A model generated the notes under the pieces. That model saw nothing but the letters and a program-made list of their open reading frames with translations, was not told the origin of the DNA and did no database searches. 64,000 bases of DNA, taken from NCBI GenBank assembly GCA_947623205.1, contig CANQGM010000003.1, forward strand, positions 92,748 to 156,747, written 5' to 3'. The position numbers were made by a program, and so were the translations under genes. Position 1 is the stretch's first letter. Each line of letters starts with the position of its first letter. Source of the stretch: an uncultured Clostridia bacterium. Lineage in GTDB: Bacteria > Bacillota > Clostridia > Oscillospirales > Acutalibacteraceae. This document shows positions 28,391 through 37,621 of this stretch, piece by piece.

Positions 28391-28786
28391 ATGAATACTA
28401 TTAATACAAACGAAGCTATGCTTGAAAATCAACAAACAGACAACCTTACACAAACAGATAAAAGCAGCGGTTACTCATTTTATCAAAAGCTTTTTTTCCT
28501 TTACTTTCTTAATTTAATTGACTGGATCTGCACCGAGGTACTCATAGCCAGCGGAAAATTTTATGAAGCAAACCCTTTAATGCAGTCTGTTCTTACAGGT
28601 TTTTGGATAACAATTTTTGTAAAGGGTATTTTGCCTCTTATACTTGTAATCGGCTGTGCAATTATATTTAAAGTGACAAATTCAAAACAAAGTTTTATGA
28701 CAAATTTGCTATTGTATATTGGCATAATTGCATACGCCTGCGTAAATCTATGGCATATTTTCAATTTTGTATTGCTCTTTTCGTAA
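28391..28786 (+). CDS. DUF5658-like small membrane protein
   Basis: 131 aa with a polar N-terminus and three membrane helices. FLNLIDWICTEVLIASGKFYEANPLMQSVL matches the DUF5658 pattern (D-x-x-x-T then E-x-N-P-x-M). Function unknown. GTGAGGTG precedes the ATG. It is upstream of the ABC-F gene by about 55 bp and may be separate. Confidence 0.75.
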   Translation: MNTINTNEAMLENQQTDNLTQTDKSSGYSFYQKLFFLYFLNLIDWICTEVLIASGKFYEANPLMQSVLTGFWITIFVKGILPLILVIGCAIIFKVTNSKQSFMTNLLLYIGIIAYACVNLWHIFNFVLLFS

Positions 28787-28841
28787 TTTTAATGTAAAAT
28801 AGATATATCCGTAAATTATCTTAAAATGAGGAGTGTTTGCT

Positions 28842-30743
28842 TTGCCAGCTTTGTCGGTGCGCAATCTGACTATGACATTCATAGAGCGCAACCTGTTTAC
28901 CGACGTGTGCTTTGATGTTGAATACAAAGACAAAGTTGGATTTATTGGTGCAAACGGTGTTGGCAAAACTACACTTTTTAAAATTCTGAACGGAGAAATT
29001 TCGCCTGTCTCCGGTACAATATCTTTTGGCAAAAGCATAAAAATCGGATATATGGAGCAGCATGTCTTAAACGATCCGAATGTGAATATATACGACGAGC
29101 TTTTGTCGGTATTTAATTACTTAAAGATAATGGAAGGCGAAATTGCCGCTGTTACGTCCGAAATAGAAAACGGCGCAGCAGGCCTTGATAAGCTTGTTGA
29201 AAAACAGACCGGCCTTATTGAAAAATATGAAAATCTCGGCGGTCTTACCTATAAAAGCCGCACTCGCTCAGCTTTGCTTGGACTCGGATTTTCGGAATCC
29301 GAAATTGAAATGCCGGTCGGTAATCTGAGCGGCGGACAGAGGTCAAAGCTTTGTCTTGCCAAGCTGCTTTTATCTCAAAGCAATTTATTGCTTTTGGACG
29401 AGCCGACAAATCATCTTGACATAAATTCTATAAACTGGCTTGAGGGTTTTTTAAAAGATTTTAAGGGCGCCATGATAATTATAAGCCATGACCGATATTT
29501 TCTTGACAGAGTAACAAACAAAACAATTGAACTTGAGCACAACCGAACAATGTGCTATAAAGGCTCCTATTCCGAGTTTATTAGAAAAAAAGAGGCATAC
29601 AATGAATCCCTTAAAAATAAATATGAAAATGACATAAAGGAAATCAAACGAATCGAAGGAATTGTTGAACAGCAAAAACGCTGGGGACGCGAGCGTAACA
29701 TTATTGCTGCAGAAAGCAAACAAAAAGAAGCTGACAGAATTAAGGCTAAGCTTGTAACCCCTGACAGTGAGCTTGAAACAATGAGAATTAATTTTAAACC
29801 AAAATGCGAAAGCGGAAACGACGTTTTGATTTGCAGAGGGCTTTCTAAATCATTTGATGAGAAAAAGCTTTTTAAAAATGTTGACATACATATCAAAAAG
29901 GGCGAACGCGTATTTATCTTAGGCAGCAACGGGTGCGGAAAAACAACACTTTTTCGTATTCTAACCGGCAAATGTCCGCAGGACAGCGGAGAATATGATT
30001 ACGGCGCAAATGTTACGCCCGGTTATTTTGACCAGCTTCAGCAAAATCTTGATTTAAGCAAAACAGCAATTGACGAGGTATGGGACAACTTTCCGAATAT
30101 GACGCAGACTGAAATTCGCAGCACGCTTGCATCTTTTTTATTTAAAGGTGAAGAAGTATTTAAACCTCTTTCAAAAATGAGCGGCGGTGAACGTGCAAGG
30201 ATTTCTTTACTTAAATTAATGCTTAAAGGCAGTAACTTTCTTTTGCTTGACGAACCTACAAATCATCTTGACTCATCGTCCCGTGAGGAGCTTGAAAAAA
30301 CGCTTAAATCATACAGCGGTACTCTTCTTGTTATAAGCCATGACCGATATTTTATAAACAAGCTTGCCGACAGGATCCTTGTGCTTACGCCTGACGGCGT
30401 AAAAGAATATCTCGGCAATTATGATTACTACTCAGAGCGCATTAAAGCTGCTGGGTCAGAAAATAAAAAACAAATATCTGTCCCAAACAAAGAAAAACCT
30501 CAGAATAATTACTTTTTGCAAAAGCAAAAACAAAGCGAGGAGCGAAAGCGCAAAACAAAGCTGAAAAAGGCAGAAGATGAAATTTTACGCCTTGATAATG
30601 AAATTGAAAAAATTCAAACTGAAATTGCAAGTGATGAAGTAACATCAGACTACGAAAAGCTTATTGAGCTTACAGGCCTTCTTGAAAGTCTGCAAAAAGA
30701 ACAGGAAGCGCAGTACAAAATCTGGGAAGAATTGTCCGAATAA
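28842..30743 (+). CDS. ABC-F family ribosome-associated ATPase
   Basis: About 633 aa with no membrane segment. There are two ABC domains. The first has Walker A GANGVGKTT (~36), signature LSGGQRSK (~161) and Walker B LLLLDEPTNHLD. The second has GSNGCGKTT (~361), signature MSGGERAR (~446) and LLLDEPTNHLD. The P-site-tRNA-interaction linker (~240-300) lies between, and a C-terminal coiled coil (~545-633) follows. I choose the TTG start because GAGGAG lies 8 bases ahead and gives MPALSVRNL; a GTG three codons earlier is too close to it. ABC-F proteins act on stalled ribosomes or give antibiotic resistance; which applies here is not clear. Confidence 0.92.
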   Translation: MPALSVRNLTMTFIERNLFTDVCFDVEYKDKVGFIGANGVGKTTLFKILNGEISPVSGTISFGKSIKIGYMEQHVLNDPNVNIYDELLSVFNYLKIMEGEIAAVTSEIENGAAGLDKLVEKQTGLIEKYENLGGLTYKSRTRSALLGLGFSESEIEMPVGNLSGGQRSKLCLAKLLLSQSNLLLLDEPTNHLDINSINWLEGFLKDFKGAMIIISHDRYFLDRVTNKTIELEHNRTMCYKGSYSEFIRKKEAYNESLKNKYENDIKEIKRIEGIVEQQKRWGRERNIIAAESKQKEADRIKAKLVTPDSELETMRINFKPKCESGNDVLICRGLSKSFDEKKLFKNVDIHIKKGERVFILGSNGCGKTTLFRILTGKCPQDSGEYDYGANVTPGYFDQLQQNLDLSKTAIDEVWDNFPNMTQTEIRSTLASFLFKGEEVFKPLSKMSGGERARISLLKLMLKGSNFLLLDEPTNHLDSSSREELEKTLKSYSGTLLVISHDRYFINKLADRILVLTPDGVKEYLGNYDYYSERIKAAGSENKKQISVPNKEKPQNNYFLQKQKQSEERKRKTKLKKAEDEILRLDNEIEKIQTEIASDEVTSDYEKLIELTGLLESLQKEQEAQYKIWEELSE

Positions 30744-30780
30744 AAATTTTAAATTAAAAGAACCGTTCTTCCGAATATTC

Positions 30781-30857
30781 CCGCCCGTGGCGCAATTGGA
30801 TAACGCAACAGATTCCGATTCTGGAGATTGGGGGTTCAAATCCCTTCGGGCGGACCA
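30781..30857 (+). tRNA. tRNA-Arg (CCG anticodon)
   Basis: 77 nt with encoded CCA. The acceptor is CCGCCCG / CGGGCGG plus discriminator A, the anticodon loop TTCCGAT gives CCG, and the T-loop is TTCAAAT. The closing pair of the anticodon stem (A27-G43) is mismatched and two T-stem pairs are G-U, so the fold is a little weak. Its 3' 13 bases and terminator are duplicated 184 bp downstream. Confidence 0.9.
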
Positions 30858-30863
30858 TAAAAA

Positions 30864-30894
30864 CGGATAGTGCAAAAAGCACTATCCGATTTTT
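30864..30894 (+). terminator. Terminator of tRNA-Arg
   Basis: The 10-bp stem CGGATAGTGC / GCACTATCCG with loop AAAAA is followed by ATTTTTAT. Confidence 0.85.
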
Positions 30895-30899
30895 ATATA

Positions 30900-31080
30900 C
30901 CGAAGGGATTTGAAGGCGAGCGTTAAAAAAACGTCACAGAGTGACGTTTTTAGCGAACAGCGCTTATGGAAGTTTTCCAAAAAACGTGAACGCAACAAAC
31001 GAAATATAAGTGTTATAAAGATGAACATACTTCGGGCGGACCATAAAAGCGGATAGTGCAAAAAGCACTATCCGCTTTTT
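30900..31080. repeat. Rearranged duplicate of the tRNA-Arg 3' end
   Basis: 30900-30914 is the exact reverse complement of the tRNA T-arm segment 30835-30849. At 31029-31080 the tRNA 3' end plus its terminator recurs in direct orientation (CTTCGGGCGGACCATAAAA then the CGGATAGTGC hairpin, one or two changes). A third hairpin, AAACGTCAC / GTGACGTTT, lies between at 30929-30949. There is no ORF. It looks like the scar of an excised integrative element or a tRNA-linked repeat. Confidence 0.75.
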
Positions 31081-31124
31081 ATTTATCGTTAATAAAAAAG
31101 ATACAAAAACATTGTATGCCCGTT

Positions 31125-32426
31125 TTATTTAATTTTTAAATTACCTGTTGCCGGATTATCTATCAGCCTGCCGTCCTCGGTAAATCGTGAACCGTGACAC
31201 GGACAATCCCATGAGTGCTCCTGTGGATTCCAATTCAGAGAACACCCCAAATGCGGACAGCGCTTTTGAGAAATTGTCATTATATTAGTGACCGCCTCAA
31301 ATGCATTAACTGCAAGCTGAGGACGCAATATGGTTCTTGACGGAGAAAACACCGCTGCGTACGGATTTTTTTTGCCAGTCACCATATCTGCAAGAATCAT
31401 GGCTGATACCATTGATGAGGTCATTCCCCATTTGTTAAAGCCTGTTGCTACATAAAAATCAGGGGTATTCTTAGAGTATTGCCCTATATACGGAACTCTG
31501 TCAAGCGTCATACAGTCCTGAGTTGCCCAGCGGTATTTTTCTTCTGCACCTGTATAATATATTTGCGCAAAGCTTTTGAGCTCCTGCCAATCACCGCCCT
31601 GTTTTCCCGTGCGGTGACCTCCGCCGCCGATAAGCAGCAGGTTTTTGTAATTGCGAAACGACATTCCATTTTCCGATTCATCCACATACATACCGTTTAT
31701 TTGCGCAGCTCCGTCCAGCGCAATTACATACGAACGGTGTTGGTACATTTTTAAAAAATAACTGCCGTGTTTGTTGATAAACGGGAAATGCGTTGCAACT
31801 ATTATTTTTTTAGCCGTAATCTTATATCCGTCGGTTATTGCCGTGTGTTTAGTAAGCTGCCGAATCCGAGTGTTTTCGTAAATATTTAAGTTTCGCGCAA
31901 TTGATGATATAAATTTTAAAGGATTAAACTGCGCCTGATTTCTAAATTTTACCGCTCCGGCAGTCGCTAACGGAATCGGCAGTTTATCGGCAAACTCTGC
32001 TGAAAAGCCTATTTTATCAAGCGCTGTCAATTCTTCTTCAATCTTTTTTGTATTATTCATAGAATAGACAAAGGAATCCTTGTTCTCAAAATCACAATTT
32101 ATATTTTTACAAAGCATTCGGTATTTCTCAATTGCGGCTTCGTTTGCTCTAAAATACATTTGCGCCCTTTCAACACCAAATTCCCTTATCAGCTTATTAT
32201 AAATAAGTCCGTGCTGAGATGTTATTTTCGCTGTTGTGTTCCGGGTAATTCCGCCGCATATTTTATTTGCCTCAACAAGCACATAATCAATGCCGTTTTC
32301 TGCAAGCATATATGCGCAGAGAACTCCTGCCAATCCGCCGCCGATAACCAACACATCAGTCTTTATATTCTTTTTCAGACTCTCAAAGTGCGGAAGCTCC
32401 GAGGTATCTGACCATACAGAAATCAT
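31125..32426 (-). CDS. FAD-dependent oxidoreductase with C-terminal Rieske domain
   Basis: 433 aa. The N-terminal DAO/glycine-oxidase-like fold has the dinucleotide motif VLVIGGGLAGVLCAYMLAENG (~25-45). GITRNTTAKITSQHG follows, and a second FAD segment, YVATGFNKWGMTSSMVSAMILAD, lies near residue 340. The C-terminus is a [2Fe-2S] Rieske domain with both ligand pairs, CPHLGC and CPCHGSRF (residues 390-412). This architecture is common in Firmicutes and Bacillus, but its substrate is unknown. It is monocistronic; the hairpin at 31050-31076 serves as its terminator. Confidence 0.93.
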   Translation of the reverse strand: MISVWSDTSELPHFESLKKNIKTDVLVIGGGLAGVLCAYMLAENGIDYVLVEANKICGGITRNTTAKITSQHGLIYNKLIREFGVERAQMYFRANEAAIEKYRMLCKNINCDFENKDSFVYSMNNTKKIEEELTALDKIGFSAEFADKLPIPLATAGAVKFRNQAQFNPLKFISSIARNLNIYENTRIRQLTKHTAITDGYKITAKKIIVATHFPFINKHGSYFLKMYQHRSYVIALDGAAQINGMYVDESENGMSFRNYKNLLLIGGGGHRTGKQGGDWQELKSFAQIYYTGAEEKYRWATQDCMTLDRVPYIGQYSKNTPDFYVATGFNKWGMTSSMVSAMILADMVTGKKNPYAAVFSPSRTILRPQLAVNAFEAVTNIMTISQKRCPHLGCSLNWNPQEHSWDCPCHGSRFTEDGRLIDNPATGNLKIK

Positions 32427-32545
32427 AATATCACCACTATGATTTATTATGCATATCTTAGTGGTAATTATTTCAAAAATTAATTAAAAACAAGTTTAAT
32501 TTAGAGATTTTTCAAATTTCCTATGAATAAAAATTAAACCTGCCT

Positions 32546-33409
32546 TTATTTTTCGTTTAGCAATATCTCTTTATCCTTTTGCAGCCTTTCCTGCTCCTCA
32601 TCCGGAAGCGTGGGATACTTCGGTTTGATTTTCTTAAATACATCAATCACGGCTTCTGTTACAAGATACCGTGTGTACCACTTTTTGTCTGCCGGAAGCA
32701 CATACCACGGACTGTTTTTGCTCGCAGTAGCATTTATGGCATCCTCATACGCCTCCATATACTCATCCCAATAGCCGCGCTCCTTTACATCGGACGCCGA
32801 GAATTTCCAGTTTTTTATTTTTAAATCAATTCTTTCAAGAAAACGCCTTTTCTGCTCGTCTTTTGACACATTCAAAAAGAATTTTACAATTCTGTATCCG
32901 TTGTTGTATTGGTAATCTTCAAAGTTATTTATATCCTGATAGCGTCTTGAAATCACATTGCCTCTCTTACATCTGTCAGGCATCCTTATATTTAGATATA
33001 ACTTATGGACGCGGGAAACAAGCACATCTTCATAATATGAGCGATTAAAAATTGCAATTTTACCGCGCGGCGGAAATCGTTTTTCCGCGCGCCATAAAAA
33101 GCCATGAGAAAGCTCCTCGCTGCTCGGTGCCTTAAATGAATGAACATCAATTCCCTGGGGGTTGAGTCCCCGCATAACATTTTTAATTGTACTGTCTTTT
33201 CCTGCGGCATCCATAGCCTGAAATATCAGCACAAGTCCTTCATCGCCTTCTGAATACAGCTTGTCCTGATAATCCTCCATTTTGGTAAGGTTTTCATTCA
33301 TTTTTTTTAAAGTTTTTTCCTTGTCCGTGCTTTCATCAGGTTTTGTAGGAAAATCTTTAAGCCTGATTTTCTTGTCTCCGATAACAATAAAATCTTTAAC
33401 TTCACTCAC
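32546..33409 (-). CDS. ppk2: Polyphosphate kinase 2 family protein
   Basis: 287 aa. Uses polyphosphate to phosphorylate nucleotides. The Walker A is FQAMDAAGKDSTIKNVMRGLNPQG (~64-88), the lid region VHSFKAPSSEELSHGFLWRAEKRFPPRGKI, and the Walker B-like IAIFNRSYYEDVLVSRVH. The opening KIRLKDFPT fits the class I/III group that can act on AMP or ADP; the exact substrate cannot be read from sequence. It overlaps the upstream gene by 8 bp. Confidence 0.9.
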   Translation of the reverse strand: MSEVKDFIVIGDKKIRLKDFPTKPDESTDKEKTLKKMNENLTKMEDYQDKLYSEGDEGLVLIFQAMDAAGKDSTIKNVMRGLNPQGIDVHSFKAPSSEELSHGFLWRAEKRFPPRGKIAIFNRSYYEDVLVSRVHKLYLNIRMPDRCKRGNVISRRYQDINNFEDYQYNNGYRIVKFFLNVSKDEQKRRFLERIDLKIKNWKFSASDVKERGYWDEYMEAYEDAINATASKNSPWYVLPADKKWYTRYLVTEAVIDVFKKIKPKYPTLPDEEQERLQKDKEILLNEK

Positions 33410-34010
33410 TTTTTTCAGCTCCTAAATCAATAAATTCAATTAAAGAGGGAAAATCGTTATGCTCTGTGCATACAGATATAACATAATCCGAGAAATGCCA
33501 TGTTCTAAAATAATATTTTTTCCCTTTTTCTTCGAAAATATCAGAGCTTACATCTACGCTCCTGCTGTTACGGTGAAACCCTTCTCCCATACACTTTAAC
33601 AGGCTTTCCTTTTTTGTCCATATGTCATAAAAGCTGCCCAATTTATCAAAGGATTCCCTAAAACTTTCAAGCTCGGCGCAGCAAAATACGGTTTTTGCAA
33701 TGTTAAACGTTTTAACATAACGTATTTTTTGAATATCACATCCCACTTCATAATCGGACAAAGCAAACAAAACATAGTCCCCGCTGTGTGAAATATTAAA
33801 ATGCTTTCCGTTGTCAGCCGTAGGCTTGCCAAATCGGTTTGTGCTGATTTTTGCACCGCCCAAAAACTTATTAATAAAAAGACCGCCCGCAATACAGCGC
33901 TTTTTGTCATCAGTTTTTTTCAGCTGTTCAACTTTTTTTGAGCGATCCTCACTGATTTCGTTTGCTCTTTTCAATTCTATTCTATTAATGTCTGTAAGAT
34001 ATAGTTTCAT
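33402..34010 (-). CDS. 4'-phosphopantetheinyl transferase (Sfp type)
   Basis: 202 aa. Transfers phosphopantetheine from CoA to carrier proteins. The Mg/CoA-binding motifs are YEVGCDIQKIRYV (G-x-D) and FYDIWTKKESLLKCMGEGF (W-x-x-K-E-A/S-x-x-K), and NISHSGDYVLFALS precedes them. No NRPS or PKS is present in the window, so the target is unknown. It overlaps ppk2. Confidence 0.92.
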   Translation of the reverse strand: MKLYLTDINRIELKRANEISEDRSKKVEQLKKTDDKKRCIAGGLFINKFLGGAKISTNRFGKPTADNGKHFNISHSGDYVLFALSDYEVGCDIQKIRYVKTFNIAKTVFCCAELESFRESFDKLGSFYDIWTKKESLLKCMGEGFHRNSRSVDVSSDIFEEKGKKYYFRTWHFSDYVISVCTEHNDFPSLIEFIDLGAEKSE

Positions 34011-34067
34011 TTATACCCCGCTTAAAATAAAAAGGAGCACTATGCTACGCACACTGCTCCACAAAAT

Positions 34068-34556
34068 TTAATATCCGAATTTGCCCGCGAGTGAATCATC
34101 ATTTATGACCCACTCTTTTACATAAATTTCCGTAAATACGGTTTTATTATTTCTGACTATAACATTGTCAATTCCGGCATTTATAATCATACGCTTGCAC
34201 ATTGCACAGGAATTTGGGTTTGTAACATACTCACCCGTTAAAACTTCTTTTCCAACAAGAAAGAGTGTAGAACCTAACATGCGTTCACGTGAAGCATTAA
34301 TAATGGCATTTGCCTCAGCGTGTACACTTCTGCAAAGCTCATAGCGCTCCCCCCGGGGAACATTTTTTTCTGAACGAATGCAAACGCCAAGGTCACTGCA
34401 ATTTTTTCTTCCTCTTGGCGCACCTGTGTAACCGGTTGAAACAATTTGGTCATTATTAACTATTATTGCTCCAAAATTACGTCTTAAACATGTTCCGCGT
34501 TCAAGAACGGTTTCCGCAATATCAAGGTAGTAGTTCATCTTATCGATTCTGGACAT
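34068..34556 (-). CDS. dCMP deaminase / ComEB-like cytidine deaminase
   Basis: About 162 aa zinc deaminase. Ligands are in HAEANAI (His and catalytic Glu) and PNSCAMCKRMIINAG (two Cys). An extra CSDLGVCIRSEKNVPRGERYELC insert is typical of dCMP deaminases. I use the internal ATG (MSRIDKMNYYL) because the family opens there; an ATG 7 codons upstream is possible. The product dUMP feeds dTMP synthesis. Confidence 0.92.
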   Translation of the reverse strand: MSRIDKMNYYLDIAETVLERGTCLRRNFGAIIVNNDQIVSTGYTGAPRGRKNCSDLGVCIRSEKNVPRGERYELCRSVHAEANAIINASRERMLGSTLFLVGKEVLTGEYVTNPNSCAMCKRMIINAGIDNVIVRNNKTVFTEIYVKEWVINDDSLAGKFGY

Positions 34557-34624
34557 TAAAACCACTCTTTCATTCATAATTATAAGTATATAATGATATA
34601 TTTATAATGAAAAGTCAAGCAATT

Positions 34625-34861
34625 TTAATTATTAAGTTTGTCCAAACATGATTGGCATATATACTTATTAGAAAATTCTTTAAGTTTTTCATCAGAATTA
34701 CAGAAAACGCACTTATTTTCGGCTTTTTCAATTGTTATACATTGATTACTTGCCTCAATTTTTAGTACATCTCCTGGCATAATATTAAGATATTTGCGAA
34801 TATCTTTTGATATGACTATTCTTCCTACACCATCAATCTCTTTATAATTAGTATAAATCAT
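34625..34861 (-). CDS. AbrB/SpoVT-type regulator with C-terminal zinc ribbon
   Basis: 78 aa. A swapped-hairpin AbrB domain (EIDGVGRIVISKDIRKYLNIMPGDVLKIEAS, ~8-38) is followed by a short C-x2-C ... C-x2-C module (CVFCNSDEKLKEFSNKYICQSC, ~51-72). AbrB proteins are dimeric or tetrameric DNA-binding transition-state regulators. It is divergent from spmA, with about 150 bp between starts. Confidence 0.85.
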   Translation of the reverse strand: MIYTNYKEIDGVGRIVISKDIRKYLNIMPGDVLKIEASNQCITIEKAENKCVFCNSDEKLKEFSNKYICQSCLDKLNN

Positions 34862-35014
34862 AACACATCACCGACATATCAAAAATCAAACATAATGTTA
34901 TGTTACCACATTTCGACATCACTGTCAATGAATCAAAGTAAATTGACAATAAATGGTAATAATATTAAAAAATCTATACTATTTTGTCTGTTTTTATTTT
35001 ATAAAGGAGTAAAA

Positions 35015-35596
35015 ATGCTTAATTACATATGGAGCGGACTTATTATTATAAGTGTTGTATGCTCCATTTTTTTCGGAAATACAAACGATTTGTCAAAGGC
35101 TTTAATAGACAGCGGAGCGTCATCGATTCAACTCATACTTACAATGGCAGGAATAATGTGCCTGTGGTCAGGCATTATGAAAATTGCTATTGAAAGCGGA
35201 TTTACAGAGTTGATTGCAAAGTTGTTTTCACCGCTTTTAAGACCGTTGTTTCCAAAGCTTGATAAGAAAGGAAGCGCTTTTCAAAGCATAACAATGAATA
35301 TTACTGCAAATCTTCTGGGAATTGGCAATGCGGCTACTCCTTTTGGACTTAAAGCAATGGAACAGCTGCACACGCTTAATAACCGCAGCGATACTGCAAG
35401 CAATGAAATGATAATTTTTGTTGTAATGAACACGGCGTCTCTTCAGCTTATTCCTACAACACTTGCCACATTAAGGCAATCCTACGGAAGCAGCGCCCCG
35501 TTTGAAATTATTGCTCCTGTCTGGATAAGCTCAGCTATTTCACTGGCAGTTGCTCTTATAATTGCATGCACGCTGAATATTAAACAAAAAAGGTGA
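35015..35596 (+). CDS. spmA: Spore maturation protein A
   Basis: 193-aa membrane protein of the nucleoside-recognition (Gate) domain family. SpmA and SpmB are needed for spore core dehydration in Bacillus and Clostridium. IWSGLIIISVVCSIFFGN opens the protein; GIGNAATPFGLKAMEQL and FVVMNTASLQLIPTTLATLR are conserved. I start at MLNYIW, which has AAAGGAG 8 bases upstream; the open frame is longer but has no ribosome site. Confidence 0.92.
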   Translation: MLNYIWSGLIIISVVCSIFFGNTNDLSKALIDSGASSIQLILTMAGIMCLWSGIMKIAIESGFTELIAKLFSPLLRPLFPKLDKKGSAFQSITMNITANLLGIGNAATPFGLKAMEQLHTLNNRSDTASNEMIIFVVMNTASLQLIPTTLATLRQSYGSSAPFEIIAPVWISSAISLAVALIIACTLNIKQKR

Positions 35597-35600
35597 TTAA

Positions 35601-36113
35601 ATGGAATTTGTTATGCCTGCTTTTGCGTGCATTGTAGTTCTCTTTGGTTTAATTAAACGAGTACCAGTTTTTGATATTTTTTTAAAAGGAGCAAAAGAGG
35701 GGATACAATTGCTCTACACAATAGCCCCCACCATAATGGGGCTTGTTTTTGCTGTCGATTTGCTGCGTTCAAGCGGTGCCGTTGACGCTATTTGCAAGTT
35801 TATTGATCCTGCGGCAAATTTCCTTGGTTTTCCAAAGGAGATAATTCCAATGGTTCTTCTTCGTCCCGTATCGGGAAGCGGCTCTACGGCACTTCTCACC
35901 GCATTGTACAGCGACTGCGGACCTGACAGCTTTGCCGGACGCGTTGCGTCAGTTCTTGCCGGGTCAAGTGAGACAACATTTTATGCAATTGCAATGTATT
36001 TCGGCAGTATAAAAGTTAAAAAAATCCGACATACTCTTTTTGCAGCGCTTATGGCTGACTTTACTGCCGCATTGATGAGTGTTATAACGGTAAGAATATT
36101 TTTCGGTTTATAA
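35601..36113 (+). CDS. spmB: Spore maturation protein B
   Basis: 170-aa membrane protein, partner of SpmA. Conserved features are the Gate-domain stretch PTIMGLVFAVDLLRSSGAVDAI and RPVSGSGSTALLTALYSDCGPDSFAGRVASVLAGSSETTFYAIAMYFG. It lies 4 bp after spmA with AAAAGGTGA as ribosome site. Its presence argues that the host is a spore former or recently descended from one. Confidence 0.94.
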   Translation: MEFVMPAFACIVVLFGLIKRVPVFDIFLKGAKEGIQLLYTIAPTIMGLVFAVDLLRSSGAVDAICKFIDPAANFLGFPKEIIPMVLLRPVSGSGSTALLTALYSDCGPDSFAGRVASVLAGSSETTFYAIAMYFGSIKVKKIRHTLFAALMADFTAALMSVITVRIFFGL

Positions 36114-36123
36114 ATATAAGACA

Positions 36124-36180
36124 GGGGCTTTCTCAAAACAGCGGAATGACCGTTGTGTTTTGAGAAAGCCCCAAAAAATT
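36124..36180. terminator. Long hairpin between spmB and rplQ
   Basis: The 16-bp stem GGGGCTTTCTCAAAAC / GTTTTGAGAAAGCCCC closes a 17-base loop that has its own inner pairing. An A6T6 run follows on the + side. It probably ends both convergent transcripts. Confidence 0.8.
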
Positions 36181-36210
36181 TTTTAATATTTTAATAAGTA
36201 ATAAAAATAA

Positions 36211-36552
36211 TCAGACAAACTCAATGATTGCCATTTCAGCGCCGTCACCGCGACGGGGTCCGATTTTTGTAACTCTTGTGTATCCGCCGTTTCTGTCCTT
36301 ATATTTGGGTGCAATTTCTGTAAAGAGCTTGCTTGTGGCATCCTCCTTAGTAACAAAAGACAAAACAAGGCGTCTGTTATGGAGAGTGTCTTCCTTTGCT
36401 GTTGTGACCATCTTCTCCGCCATAGACTGAACTTCTTTGGCGCGAGTAAGAGTTGTTTCGATTTTGCCGTTTTCCAAAAGGAATGTAACCATAGCGCGGA
36501 GCATTGCGGTTCTCTGAGCTGTTGTTCTTCCTAATTTTCTTGTACCTGGCAT
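36211..36552 (-). CDS. rplQ: 50S ribosomal protein L17
   Basis: 113 aa, standard length. [20 protein letters not shown] is the family signature. The start is the ATG of MPGTRK; an in-frame GTG 3 codons earlier is part of the Shine-Dalgarno AAGGAGTG. It is the last gene of the ribosomal supercluster. Confidence 0.97.
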   Translation of the reverse strand: MPGTRKLGRTTAQRTAMLRAMVTFLLENGKIETTLTRAKEVQSMAEKMVTTAKEDTLHNRRLVLSFVTKEDATSKLFTEIAPKYKDRNGGYTRVTKIGPRRGDGAEMAIIEFV

Positions 36553-36594
36553 TATATTCACTCCTTTATCTTTGGTTTAGGTTTAAAGGGTAGT

Positions 36595-37548
36595 TTATTC
36601 GTCTTCCTTTTGAAGACCGAAACCGAGAGAGTTAAGCTTTTGCACAACTTCCTCAAGAGACTTTCTGCCGAGGTTGCGCACTTTCATCATATCCTCTTCG
36701 GACTTATTAATTAAATCTTCAACTGTGTTTATTCCCGCACGTTTCAAACAATTAAATGAACGCACTGACAAATCAAGATCCTCTATTGTCATTTCAAGAA
36801 TTTTTTCTTTGCCCTTATCGTCCTTTTCAACCATTACTTCAGCGTTTGAAGCCTTATCAGAAAGACCTACAAACAGGTTAAGGTGCTCGGTAAGAACCTT
36901 GGCTGCAAGAGACACAGCCTCTTCAGCATTAATTACGCCGTTGGTCCAAACATCAAGCGTAAGTTTGTCATAATCGGTAATTTGACCTACGCGGGTGTTG
37001 TCAACTGTGTAGTTTACCTTTAGCACGGGAGTATAGATTGAATCTATTGGCAAAATGCCTATAACATTATTGCCGCTTAACTGCTTGTTGCGCTCCGAAG
37101 GAACATAACCTCTGCCTTTGTCAATGGTTATTTCAATGCTAAGTTTTGCAGATTCATTAAGTGTCGCTATATGAAGATCGGGATTCAAAATTTCAACTTC
37201 ACTGTCACACTTAATGTCGCCCGCTGTTACCTCACAGGGACCCTCAGCAGAAATTTCTACAACCTTGGGACTTGTTTCATGAAGCCTTGCAACAAGACTT
37301 TTTAAATTAAGAACAATTTCCGTAACGTCTTCCTTTACGCCGGGAATGGTTGAAAATTCGTGAAGAATACCGTCAATCTTAATTGATTTAACGGCACAGC
37401 CTTCAAGTGAAGAAAGCAATACACGGCGCAGACTGTTACCGAGTGTGTTGCCAAAACCGCGCTCAAGCGGTTCAACAACAAACCTGCCGTACTTTCCGTC
37501 CTCGGTTAATTCCGCGGTTTCAATTCTTGGCCTTTCAATTTCTATCAT
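36595..37548 (-). CDS. rpoA: RNA polymerase alpha subunit
   Basis: 317 aa. The N-terminal assembly domain ([28 protein letters not shown]) is joined by a linker at ~230-250 to the C-terminal domain ([47 protein letters not shown]). That domain contacts UP elements and activators. AGGAGG lies upstream. Confidence 0.98.
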   Translation of the reverse strand: MIEIERPRIETAELTEDGKYGRFVVEPLERGFGNTLGNSLRRVLLSSLEGCAVKSIKIDGILHEFSTIPGVKEDVTEIVLNLKSLVARLHETSPKVVEISAEGPCEVTAGDIKCDSEVEILNPDLHIATLNESAKLSIEITIDKGRGYVPSERNKQLSGNNVIGILPIDSIYTPVLKVNYTVDNTRVGQITDYDKLTLDVWTNGVINAEEAVSLAAKVLTEHLNLFVGLSDKASNAEVMVEKDDKGKEKILEMTIEDLDLSVRSFNCLKRAGINTVEDLINKSEEDMMKVRNLGRKSLEEVVQKLNSLGFGLQKEDE

Positions 37549-37621
37549 TCGCGAATCCTCCTAACATTAAGCGACCGTACATACGGTCCATGCGTGTGTA
37601 ATCTGTTTGTGAAAAATGGGA

